24,581 bases of DNA from Strigamia acuminata. Its lineage: Eukaryota > Arthropoda > Chilopoda > Geophilomorpha > Linotaeniidae. The position numbers and the translations under genes are program-made. This document shows, piece by piece, positions 8,318 to 17,276 of this stretch (position 1 is the first letter of the stretch; each line of letters opens with the position of its first letter). The DNA lies in contig OX442314.1 in assembly GCA_949358305.1 (NCBI GenBank), positions 51,718,581 through 51,743,161 of the forward strand, in the 5' to 3' direction. The notes under the pieces are model-generated. The model did not search any database and had not been told where the DNA came from. It saw nothing but the letters and a program-made list of their open reading frames with translations.

Positions 8318-9125
8318 GTTAACGGGCCGTTAACGGCCCGTTAACGGCCCGTTAACGGCCCGTTAACGGCCCGCACAGGCCGTGACGGGATCGTGACGGG
8401 ACCGTCGGCGGCCCGTTAACGGCCCGCACGGGCCGTGACGGGATCGTGACGGGACCGTTGGCGGCCCGTTAACGGCCCGCACGGGCCGTGACGGGATCGT
8501 GACGGGACCGTCGGCGGCCCGTTAACGGCCCGCACGGGCCGTGACGGGATCGTGACGGGACCGTCGGCGGCCCGTTAACGGCCCGCACGGGCCGTGACGG
8601 GATCGTGACGGGACCGTCGGCGGCCCGTTAACGGCTTGTACGGGCCGTTACGGGATCGTGACGGGACCGTGACGGGACCGTCGGCGGCCCGTTAACGGCC
8701 CGTACGATTCCATGCGGGCCGTTGACGGGATCGTGACGGGACCGTCGGCAGCCCGTTAACGGCCCGCACGGGCCGTGACGGGATCGTGACGGGACCGTCG
8801 GCGGCCCGTTAACGGCCCGCACGAGCCGTGACGGGATCGTGACGGGACCGTTGGCGGCCCGTTAACGGCCCGCACGGGCCGTGACGGGATCGTGACGGGA
8901 CCGTCGGCGGCCCGTTAACGGCTTGTACGGGCCGTTACGGGATCGTGACGGGACCGTCGGCGGCCCGTTAACGGCCCGCACGGGCCGTTAACGGGGTCGT
9001 TACGGGACCGTCGGCGGCCCGTGCGGCGGCCTCGCCAACCTCGTGCGGCCCGTTAACGGCCCGTACGGGCCGTTACGGGGCCGTTGCGGGATCGTCGGCG
9101 GCCCGTTAACGGCCCGCACGGGACA

Positions 9126-9696
9126 ACGGGCGCCAACGAGCGCCGGTAGTCCCGGTAATTTGTTTCAAAATAAATATTTGTCACCGTCTCCCCTCCCTCC
9201 TCCTCCTCCCCCTCCTCTCCCTCTCGAGGCCAGACACGGCCGCTCCAAAATACGAACCACGACGATGCCTCCGTACCGATAGACCGAGTGGGTCGCGCGA
9301 CAGACAATGCGCGCAAACTACCGTCGGCGCACGGTGTGCACGGCGCAACACCACGGAAGTAACTACCGGTGCGCCCCTCGTGCGTGCGAGGCAACCCCGA
9401 GCTCGCTTAAAGAAGCCACGCAACAACAACCGAGTTCGTTTATCTATTTATTTATTTTTTATTCGTCTAGCATTTTAAACGAATCGATGAAAACAAATGA
9501 AAACAAACAAACAAATTAATAAACAAATCGAATACATAAAAAAATAAAATAAAATAAAATAAAATAAAATAAAATAAAGATGAAATGAAATGAAATAAAA
9601 TGAAATATTGGCCGTTTCGATCCTCGATGTCGCCTTTATCTGCCTATCCATCTATTCTGAAATGAGAGAAGAAAAGATGAGTATTCGAAGAGGCGC
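9126..9696. other. Simple-sequence-rich 3' flank of the minus-strand acidic gene
   Basis: The stretch holds a (CCT)n-like tract (9190-9225), T-rich sequence at 9440-9460 that gives AATAAA words on the minus strand (a possible polyadenylation signal for the gene ending at 9697), and an (AAAAT)n array at about 9538-9580. Another acceptor-like TTTCAG on the minus strand near 9660 could support an alternative last exon. No separate gene is seen. Confidence 0.5.
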
Positions 9697-10929
9697 TTAG
9701 TGGAGAATTCGCTCACTGTCCCGTTTCTTCGACTCGCGGGTAACCGCCGGTGCGTCGGAGGAGCCACCAGTGTTGGGTGGCGGCTAAAAAAAAAAAAAAA
9801 AAAAAAAAAACGAATGTTTGTCGAAATACGGGGAAAAAAAGGTGCGTACATGCACGGTGAACGTTTTCCACCGACTGACTCACTCACCATGCGCATCAGC
9901 ATTCTAACTATAGCGCGGTGCGCGTCCAACGCCAAACGCGAGAACACGGGGCCTCCAGCCGGGAGCAACTCGACTCCATCGGCGACGTCTCGGTCGTCGC
10001 TCTCTTCCTCCTCTTCCTCTTCATCTTCTTCTTCTTCCTCTTCTTCTCCTTCTCCTCCCTCTCCTCCTTCTTCGCCCTCTCCCTCCTCCGCCACTGTCTT
10101 TGCCGGAGCCTCCAGCCCGCCCGACAAGGGAGCGGCGGACGACGTAGATGGGACGGCGTCGCTCGACGACGAGGCGACGACGCGCGCTGGCGACGATTCT
10201 CCGTCTTGACGCGGCTGGAAAATGGAGGGGGAATAGGCGAATGAATAGACGAATGAACGACGACAATCTTGACGGGATACCTTTTTGGTTGGCGCCGGAT
10301 CGCCCGCTTCCCCGGGACGCTTTACCGTTCGCTGCGTCTCCGGCGACTGTGGCTGCGTCGGCGTCTCCGACGTCCCCGGTGACGGTGGTTGCGACGGTAG
10401 CTGCGACTGCGGCGGCTGCAGCTGCGTCAGCGCCTCGTTCTCGCTCCCACTCTCGCTCTCGTTTTCGATCGGCATCTGTAGAGAAGGAATAAATTAAATT
10501 AAATTGAATTAAATCGAAGCGCGAGCGCGGTAAAACCGAAAGAAGAAGGGGTGGAGGTGAGGAAAAGAGACCGAAGGACGAGCGAGAGGGGGGCGCTATA
10601 GTTTCACCGCACGACTCGTTGCACTATACGAATTGCCCCGAAACAAACGCCTATTTATTTCTTTATTTTTTTTTATTTATTCATTCATTCGTTAATCTCG
10701 TCCACTCGTTAAGTTTTATCAAATTCGTTAAACTCGTTCGTCCATTCGTCAAATTGGTCGTTTCGTCTAGCGACGAGAACAACGGCGACGCTAACGTTTA
10801 CGCGAGTAACTCGGTGAGTTCGTGCATTCTGCGCACGCAAAACGCGAACGCGGCCAATTGACAAAATAACATTTTACAAGTAATGGTTTAATAATTTACC
10901 TCCGTGTGCGAAGCGCGTGTCGCGTCCAT
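9697..10929 (-). CDS. Four-exon gene for a 212-residue acidic, low-complexity protein
   Basis: Exons on the minus strand: 10929-10900 (MDATRASHTE, Kozak-like ACAATGG), 10475-10281 (65 codons), 10214-9888 (109 codons) and 9783-9697 (28 codons plus TAA). Donors read GTAAAT, GTATCC and GTGAGTGAG. Acceptors are CTCTACAG, TTTTCCAG and a run of about 24 T then AG. All junctions are phase 0. The second exon is Glu/Ser then Pro/Gln/Ser/Thr-rich and ends in a basic PTKK. The third has Ser-rich sequence, a Gly/Glu tract and about 25 nearly pure Asp/Glu residues, then a more ordered segment (GGPVFSRLALDAHRAIVRML). The last is hydrophilic. I recognise no family. An acidic, disordered nuclear or chromatin-associated role is only a guess. 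The first exon is the least certain; translation could start at the ATG at 10475. Confidence 0.6.
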
Positions 10930-11283
10930 TGTGTCTGTCTGTCTGATTTTGGCGAATGAACCGACGCGACGCCCGGTGATAACAATGGCGATAATGACAC
11001 GCGACGTAGCATACTTCTAGCTAAACAACAATAATAATAATAATTCATTAAAAAAATAAAATGAAATAGAATAATTAAATAAACAAACAAAATAATAAAT
11101 AGATAAATAAATAAATAAATAAATAAATAAGTCGAAAATAAATAAACTAGCGGCGGGACGGGCCGAGGTCAGAGATTTTGCTCCGTTCTCGCGTCTGTCT
11201 ATTCCGGGTAGAGGGAGGGAGCGAACGGGCGCGCGCCGGACATCGCTCGGAATTAAAAAACGGGTAACGGGGGAAGACAGACA
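10930..11283. other. Presumed upstream region of the acidic gene and truncated repeat unit
   Basis: No gene is seen. An (AAAT)n tract at 11096-11132 followed by AAGTCGAAAATAAATAA resembles the tail of the units in the tandem array that starts at 11284, so a degraded ninth unit probably lies at about 11096-11283. The rest is GC-rich with CTGT repeats near 10932-10945. Confidence 0.5.
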
Positions 11284-11865
11284 GTCGAAATTTGATTCCC
11301 CGGTCGTGGAATCGACTCCGCGACCCGTGCTTTAACGGTTAATTGGATTATCTTCGTCGTGACTTATCGGGATAAAAATTTTATAGAAAATCGGCCGTAT
11401 CGTATTTTATTTTCATCTTCCGAGGGTCTCGCGTCGTCGTTGTGGACGGGAGTCTTCCCGAACACGTTCGACGGGCTTCGCGAATGCTTTCAGATCGGAC
11501 GCGGAACTCGGGCCCGCCGCTCGGTCGAGCGGCGCCAGTACCCGCCGAGCGGCGCGGTATCCGATCAAATAACTCCCTTGCTTCGTCACGGTCTCGGACT
11601 GGCCTTCGGGCCGGTCAAAATAACAAATAAATGAATAAATCGAAAATAGAACGCCCCCGTCCCGGCGAGACTAGGGGCGGGTGGCGTCGTTGAGCGGCGG
11701 CAGCGGCGGCGGTAGCCCCGACGACTCGCCCCGAAAATAAGCTCCCGCACCAGCATTCCTTCGTCCGTCTAAACCTCGCAGCGCGTGCGGTCGCGTGCAT
11801 TCTACTCGTGTCCGGTGTGGCGATCGGTACAGAGTAAAAAAAAGATCACCCGAAAAAGAAAGACG
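11284..11865 (+). repeat. Tandem array unit 1 (582 bp)
   Basis: This is the first full unit of an eight-unit array. Order within a unit: a short AT palindrome (diverged here), a 5' hairpin zone (CGGTCGTGGAA...), an AT-rich stretch with AATAAAAATTTTATAG, a constant leader (TCTTCCGGGGGTCTCGCG-like), a core, the 3' hairpin (11597-11616), an (AAAT)n tail, and a 3' GC-rich linker with ATTCTACTCGTGTCCG. The core is type A, with GCCGCTC and GAGCGGC forming a 7-bp stem around GGTC. The 5' hairpin arms are mismatched in this copy. Confidence 0.9.
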
Positions 11866-12235
11866 ATTAAAGTTTTAATTCTCCGGTCGTGGAACCGACT
11901 TTGCGGTTCGTGCTTTAACCGTTAATTAGGTTATCTTCGTCGCAACTCGTCGTAATAAAAATTTCACAGAAAATCAGCCGTTTCGTATTTTATTTTCATC
12001 TTCCGGGGGTCTCGCGCCGTCGTTGTGGACGGGAGTCTTCCCGAACACGTTCGATGGGTTTTGCCGACACTTTCAGATCGAATGCGGAACTCGGGCCCGT
12101 CGCTCGGTCGAGCGGCGCCAGTACCCGCCGAGCGGCACGGTATCCGATACCCGTCTTTTTTAAACCTCCCTTGCTTCGTCGGTCTCAGACTGGCCTTCGG
12201 GTCGGTCAAAATAAATAAATAAATAAATAAATGAA

Positions 12236-12286
<51 letters not shown>

Positions 12287-12528
12287 GTAGGTCGGGAAAT
12301 AGAACGCGTTCGTCCCGGCGAATAGTGGCAGCTGGGGTCGTCGAGTGAGTGGCGGCGGCAGCGGCAACCTCGATGACTCGCCCCGAAAATAAAGTCCCGC
12401 GTCGGCATCCCTTCGTGCGTCCTTCGTCCGTCTAATCCTCGCAGCGCGTGCGGTCGCGTGCATTCTACTCGTGTCCGATGTAGCGACCGGTACGAGGTAA
12501 AAAAAATATCACACGAAAAAGAAAGACG
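11866..12528 (+). repeat. Tandem array unit 2 (663 bp)
   Basis: Type A core. The 5' hairpin is perfect (GAACCG and CGGTTC). The 3' hairpin at 12188-12207 is GACTGGCC, TTCG, GGTCGGTC: a C-to-T change in the right arm keeps a G-U pair. The (AAAT)n tail is long (about 12208-12286), which accounts for the greater unit length. Confidence 0.9.
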
Positions 12529-13126
12529 ATTAAAATTTTAATTCTCCGGTTGTGGAACCGACTTCGCGGTTCGTGCTTTAATCGTTAATTAGATTATCGT
12601 CGTCGCAATTTATCGGAATAAAATTTTTACGGAAAATTGACATTTCCGTATTTCATTTTCATCTTTCGGGGGTCTTGCGCCGTCATAATCGGAGCGAGTC
12701 TCGCTCGATGCGTTCGACGGACTTTGTGGGAGTTTCCAGATCGCCAGCGGAACGAGGGGCCGTGGCTCGTCCGAGCGGCGCAGTACCCGTCGAGTGGCGC
12801 GGTACCCGAGTTCTTGCATCCAACGGTGGACACATCTTTGTCGAGAGCACCTCTCGGTCTCAGACCGGCCTTCGGGCCGGTCAAAAAAAATAAACAAATA
12901 AATAAATAAATAAATAAATAAACGAGTCGGCGAATAAAGGCGGTTGGGGTCGCTGGACGGTGGCGGTGGTGGTGGCAGCGGCAACCCCGACGACTCGTCG
13001 CAAAAGATAAGCTCCCGCGCCGGCATCCGTTTGCTCGTCTAAACCTCGCAGTGCGCGTGCGGTCGCGTGCATTCTACTCGTGTCCGATGTGGCGATCGGC
13101 ATAGATCACCCGAAAAAGGAAAGACG
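12529..13126 (+). repeat. Tandem array unit 3 (598 bp)
   Basis: The core is a diverged type A: it keeps CCGAGCGGCGCAGTACCCG-like sequence but the upstream part is rearranged, and 3' of it there is new sequence (about 12815-12850). The 3' hairpin at 12863-12882 is fully Watson-Crick (GACCGGCC, TTCG, GGCCGGTC), replacing the usual U-G pair with C-G. Confidence 0.9.
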
Positions 13127-13780
13127 ATTAAAATTTTAATTCTCCGGTCGTGGCACCGACTTTGCGGCTCGTGCTTTAACCGTTAATTAGGTTATCTTCG
13201 TCGTAATTCGTTGGAATAAAATTTTTATAGAAAATCAGCCGTTATGCATTTTATTTTCATCTTCCGGGGGTCTCGTGCCGTCGTAGTAGGCGTTAGTTTC
13301 AATCATCGCGTTCTACGGATTTTGAGGGGATCCTCAGATCGAGACCAAAGTGAGAGGGCCGTCGCCCCCGTCTCGTGCGCCGCTCGATCCCCGTTGGATG
13401 ACAAGATGGCATTCGCCTCTCCCACCCGAGGATCGGTCGGTGGTGCGGTATTTATGCTTGTGCACCAAATGGGTGGTCGACAGGTCCCCAATCGGTCTCG
13501 GGCTCAGACTGGCCTTCGGGCCGGTCAAAATAACAAATAAATGAATAAATCGGAAATAGAACGCTCCCGTCCCGGCGAGACTAGGGGCGGGTGGCGTCGT
13601 TGAGCGGCGGCAGCGGCGGCGGTAGCCCCGACGACTCGCCCCGAAAAAAGGCTCCCGCACCGGCATTTCTTCGTCCGTCTAAACCTCGCAGCGCGCGTGC
13701 GGTCGCGTGCATTCTACTCGTGTCCGGTGTGGCGATCGGTACGGGGTAAAAAAAAAATATTACACGCAAAAGGAAAGACG
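13127..13780 (+). repeat. Tandem array unit 4 (654 bp)
   Basis: Type B core at about 13338-13500. It is bounded by CGAGACC and GGTCTCG, which can pair, and is unrelated in most of its length to type A. Its 3' linker (13527-13660) is nearly identical to that of unit 1, so linkers and cores have been shuffled between units. The 3' hairpin is at 13507-13526. Confidence 0.9.
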
Positions 13781-14449
13781 ATTAAAATTTTAGTTCTCCG
13801 GTCGTGGAACCGACTTTGTGGTTTGCGTTTTAACCGTTAATTAGGTTATCTTCGTCGCACTTTATCGCAATAAAAATTTTATAGGAAACCCGCCGCTCCG
13901 CATTTTATTTTCACCTCCCGGGGGTCTTGCGCCGTCGTATTCGATGGCAGTCGCCTTCGGTGCGTTCAATTGACCCCGTGAGTGCTTTCGGATCGAGACC
14001 GATGTGAGAGGTCGACATTCACGCCCCGACGATCGGTGCGGACCACTGGCATTTTTTCACCCATCCGTTTATCGGTCGTCGGTCCGATGCACGCTCCAGC
14101 CAGTGATTTTGTCGACGGGTCTCCGAGAGCGGTCTCGGTCTCAGACTGGCCTTCGGGCCGGTCAAAATAATAAATAAATAAATAAATAAATAAATGGATC
14201 GGAAATAGGTCGCACCCGTCCCGGCGAGAATAAGGGTGGGTGGCGTCGTTGAGCGACGTCAGCGGCAGCGACGTCAGCGGCAGCGACAGCCCCGACGACT
14301 AACTCGCCCCGAAAATAAGGTCCTGCGCCGGCATCCGTTCGTTCGTTCAAACCTCGCAGCGCTCGTGCGGTCGCGTGCATTCTACTCGTGTCCGACGTGG
14401 CGATCGGTACAGAGTAAAAAAAAAAAAGATCATCAGAGAAAGGAAGACG
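13781..14449 (+). repeat. Tandem array unit 5 (669 bp)
   Basis: Type B core with extensive self-complementarity: GAGACCG (13995) with CGGTCTC (14130), GTCGAC (14011) with GTCGAC (14111), CCGACGA (14026) with TCGTCGG (14076), and CACTGGC (14044) with GCCAGTG (14099). The last two pairs interleave, so they are either alternatives or a pseudoknot. The 3' hairpin is at 14144-14163. Confidence 0.9.
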
Positions 14450-15074
14450 ATTAAAATTTTAATTCTCCAGTCGTGGCACCGACTTTGCGGTTCGTGCTTT
14501 AACCGTTAATTAGGTTATCTTCGTTGTGGCAGATTCGAATAAAAGTTTTACAAAATAATCGTCGTTTTACATTTTTAAATCATTTCCCAGGGACCGTGTA
14601 CCGTCGCAGTCGATGCGAGTCCCGGTCATCGCATCCGATAGACATTGCGGACGTTTTTCAGATCGAGACTGGAGTACCTGTTGAGTACCAAATGGCCGGT
14701 CGGTCGTTGGTGTGGTTCCGTCTCCTAAAATGTTCGTCGCCATTTTCTGTTGGTCGAGTCGCCTACCATCCAATGGTCGGTCGGTGGGTCTCGGTCTCAG
14801 ACTGGCCTTCGGGCCGGTCAAAATAACAAATAAATGAATAAATCGGAAATAGAACGCCCCCGTCCCGGCCAGAATAGGGGCAGGTGGTGTCGTTGAGCGG
14901 CGTCAGCGGCAGCGACAGCCCGGACGAATCGCCCCGAAAATAAGGTCCTGCGCTGGCATCCGTTTGTTCGTTCAAACCTCGCAGCGCTCGTGCGGTCGCG
15001 TGCATTCTACTCGTGTCCGACGTGGCAATCGGTACGGAGTAAAAAAAAAAAAGATCATCAGAGAAAGGAAGACG
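14450..15074 (+). repeat. Tandem array unit 6 (625 bp)
   Basis: Type B core at about 14660-14795, different again in sequence but bounded by CGAGAC and GTCTCG. It shares a CCAAATGG word followed by GG-T/C-GGTCG with unit 4. The 3' hairpin is at 14800-14819. The AT-rich leader is the most diverged of the set (AAAATAATCGTCGTTTTACA). Confidence 0.9.
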
Positions 15075-15669
15075 ATTAAAATTTTAATTCTCCGGTCGTG
15101 GCACCGACTTTGCGGTTCGTACTTTAACCGTTAATTAGGTTATCTTCGTCGTAATTCGTCGTAATAAAAATTTTATAGAAAATGAGCCGTTTCGTATTTT
15201 ATTTTCATCTTCCGGGGGTCTCGCGCCGTCGTTGTGGACGGGAGTCTTCCCGAACACGTTCGATGGGTTTTGCCAACACTTTCAGATCGAACTCGGGACT
15301 CGGGCCCGCCGCTCGGTCGAGCGGCGCACAGTACCCGCCGAGCGGCGCGGTATCCGATATAAAAGGACCCTTGCTTCGCCACGGTCTCAGACTGGCCTTC
15401 GGGCCGGTCAAAATAATAAATAAATAAATAAATAAATAAGTCCGAAAATGGAACGTATCCGTCCCGACGAATAGATGCGGTTGGGGTCGTTGAGCGACAG
15501 CGGCGGCAGCGGCAGCCCCGACGACTCGCCCCGAAAATAAGCTCCCTTACCGGCATTCCTTCGACCGTCTAAACCTCGCAGCATGCGTGCGGTCGCGTGC
15601 ATTCTACTCGTGTCCGATGTGGCGATCGGTACGAGGTAAAAAAAAATATCACACGAAAAAAGAAAGACG
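15075..15669 (+). repeat. Tandem array unit 7 (595 bp)
   Basis: Type A core. From about 15178 to 15350 it is essentially identical to unit 8 from about 15776 on, marking a recent duplication. The 3' hairpin is at 15390-15409. Confidence 0.9.
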
Positions 15670-16035
15670 ATTAAAATTTTAATTCTTCGGTCGTGGGACC
15701 GACTTTGCGGTCCGTGCTTTAACCGATAATTAGGTTATCTTCGTCGTAATTCGTTAGAATAAAAATTTTATAGAAAATGAGCCGTTTCGTATTTTATTTT
15801 CATCTTCCGGGGGTCTCGCGCCGTCGTTGTGGACGGGAGTCTTCCCGAACACGTTCGATGGGTTTTGCCAACACTTTCAGATCGAACTCGGGACTCGGGC
15901 CCGCCGCTCGGTCGAGCGGCGCACAGTACCCGCCGAGCGGCGCGGTATTCGATACCCGTCTTTGTAAAAGCAGCCGTGCTTTTTCGGTCTCAGACTGGCC
16001 TTCGGGCCGGTCAAAATAATAAATAAATAAGTCGA
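15670..16035 (+). repeat. Tandem array unit 8 (366 bp, truncated)
   Basis: Type A core. The 5' hairpin is GGACCG with CGGTCC, a compensated version of the GAACCG/CGGTTC stem of units 2 and 3. The unit stops just after the 3' hairpin (15993-16012) and a short (AAAT)n tail; the usual GC-rich linker is absent. The array therefore ends at the tail, as expected if a tail-terminated element was the inserted or duplicated unit. Confidence 0.9.
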
Positions 16036-17276
16036 GAATGGGCCACCGCCGGCCGGTGGGGCCAATCGTCGCGGGTGGGCGGGGCAGGCAGCCAACCGTC
16101 CACCGATCGATCGATCGATTGATTGATCGACCGACCAATCAATCGGTTTTCAGATTTCGGGTTTTCACGGGTCCCAGGTTTTTCAGGTTTTTCAGATTTT
16201 TCAGATTTTTCAGATTTCAGATTTCAGATTTCAGATTTCAGATTTCACATCGAATAATGTACGGAGTCTCTTCGGTGCCATTCTCATTTTGACCGTTAAG
16301 GACAGACAGACTGCTCCTCGACCAGGACCGACTAATGCGACAACTAGACCCGTCGCTCGTCGCGCGAGCCCGCCTCATTTTTTTCGCTCGTTTATTCACG
16401 CTTAGTTTTAAGAAAAATTTTCAAATTTTACAAATGTACACGAATAAAAAGACCGTTTACTTTTCGCTCCAATTGTTTATTCTTTATACGCCTTTACAAC
16501 TCACTCTTACGAGAAGATAAATAGAAAACGAGAAAATATAATCGATCGACCACGCCGTCGGCGCCTAACCCGAACCCGTAGTCCCCGCTTCGTTCTTCTC
16601 CTCCCCCGTCCACGGGACGGGCCGAACACCGAACACCGAGCGCCGAGCGCTGCGCGGGCACCTGGTGGCGCAACCGGGCAACATGACGCGGCACGATTCA
16701 AAACGCCGATCATTTATTCGTTTCATTTTATTTTGTTTCGTTTCGTTTCATTTTATTGTTTCACTTTGTTTTATTTTGTTTCATTTTTTCTTTTTAATTC
16801 GCATCGCCGAGCGTCGCGTCGCAGCGCCGTGACATCGAGGTGAACAGCGGATCAAGCTTTTCCCCGCCATTGTTGTGCCCTTCTCCTTCTTCGCGACGCA
16901 CACGCGTACATATATCGGTTCGTTGGACTCCGTAGAGTGGGAAAAACAAACAAACAAACAAACAAAAAAAAAACGAACAAACGAGTAAGTAAGGCTATCC
17001 AATCGCATTATTTCTTAAAAAAAAAAAACAAACAAACGAGAGAAGAAACGGAGCGGGCGAATAAAAACGGCGTGCCATGCGGGACAGCGTGCGTGAGCAC
17101 GGAGGAGGGGGGAAACCCCGTCGATATCAAGCGACTAGATTCAACGTTGGTTTTGTGGTTACTACTCGCGGCGCTATTATTTGTCCGTCCGTTCGTCCGT
17201 TAATCGGTCTAACGAATTAACCAATTAATTGATTAAACGACCAATTCGTTTATAAGTAGGCGATTGATTGACGAAA
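16036..17276. other. Intergenic DNA with short repeats, no gene called
   Basis: It contains GATCGATC/GATTGATT repeats (16104-16145), a TTTTTCAG/ATTTCAG tract (16150-16246), T-rich ATTTTGTTTC repeats (16720-16795), (CAAA)n (16945-16970) and A-runs near 17020. On the minus strand, AATAAA at about 16477 and a 66-codon frame ending at 16494 could mark a 3' exon. A 25-codon minus-strand frame with a good Kozak context starts near 16880. Neither has enough support to call. Confidence 0.4.

Larger units (their letters stand above)
5833..9125. repeat. Composite GC-rich satellite of CCGTTAACGG words and a 53-bp unit
   Basis: Almost every stretch here is built from the palindrome CCGTTAACGG, overlapping as GGGCCGTTAAC or GGCCCGTTAAC, together with GACGGGATCGTGACGGGACC words. 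At 8431, 8484 and 8537 the repeat unit is exactly 53 bp. A longer marker block (from CGTGAGGTCGTACGGGCCGT to GGGAACGAAGG) recurs at about 6224, 7054 and 8007, showing higher-order duplication. Long open frames on both strands, with Arg/Ser/His-rich translations such as VNGLPTVPSRSRHG, come from the repeat and are not genes. The array fades from about 8980 to 9125. Confidence 0.95.

Noticed and set aside
7402-8822. Arg/Ser/His-rich frames in the satellite (VNGLPTVPSRSRHG type)
   Set aside because: Direct products of the 53-bp repeat; many parallel frames and no start context.
5833-9125. Resemblance to a CRISPR array (repeat plus 98-bp modules)
   Set aside because: The inserted modules are nearly identical rather than unique spacers, spacing is irregular, and the DNA is eukaryotic.
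9700-10497. Ser-rich plus-strand frames opposite the acidic gene
   Set aside because: Antisense of the Glu/Asp codon runs; the minus strand has four phase-matched exons with good donors and acceptors.
11359-15556. Short frames ending in GLRLAFGPVK or RPEGQSETE in the eight-unit array
   Set aside because: They read through the conserved UUCG hairpin in different frames and break between units; the conservation is of nucleotides and stems, not protein.
11284-16035. Hammerhead ribozyme or Penelope/retrozyme origin of the array
   Set aside because: I looked for the CTGATGA and GAAA core motifs in the units and found no CTGATGA. An HDV-like fold cannot be excluded by eye.
16494-16694. 66-codon minus-strand frame with a downstream AATAAA
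   Set aside because: No recognisable protein feature and no convincing partner exon; left as a possible 3' exon only.
16805-16880. RDIEVNSG, resembling the D-x-E-x-N-P-G-P 2A/retroelement motif
   Set aside because: The essential Pro residues are missing and the frame is closed just upstream; likely chance.
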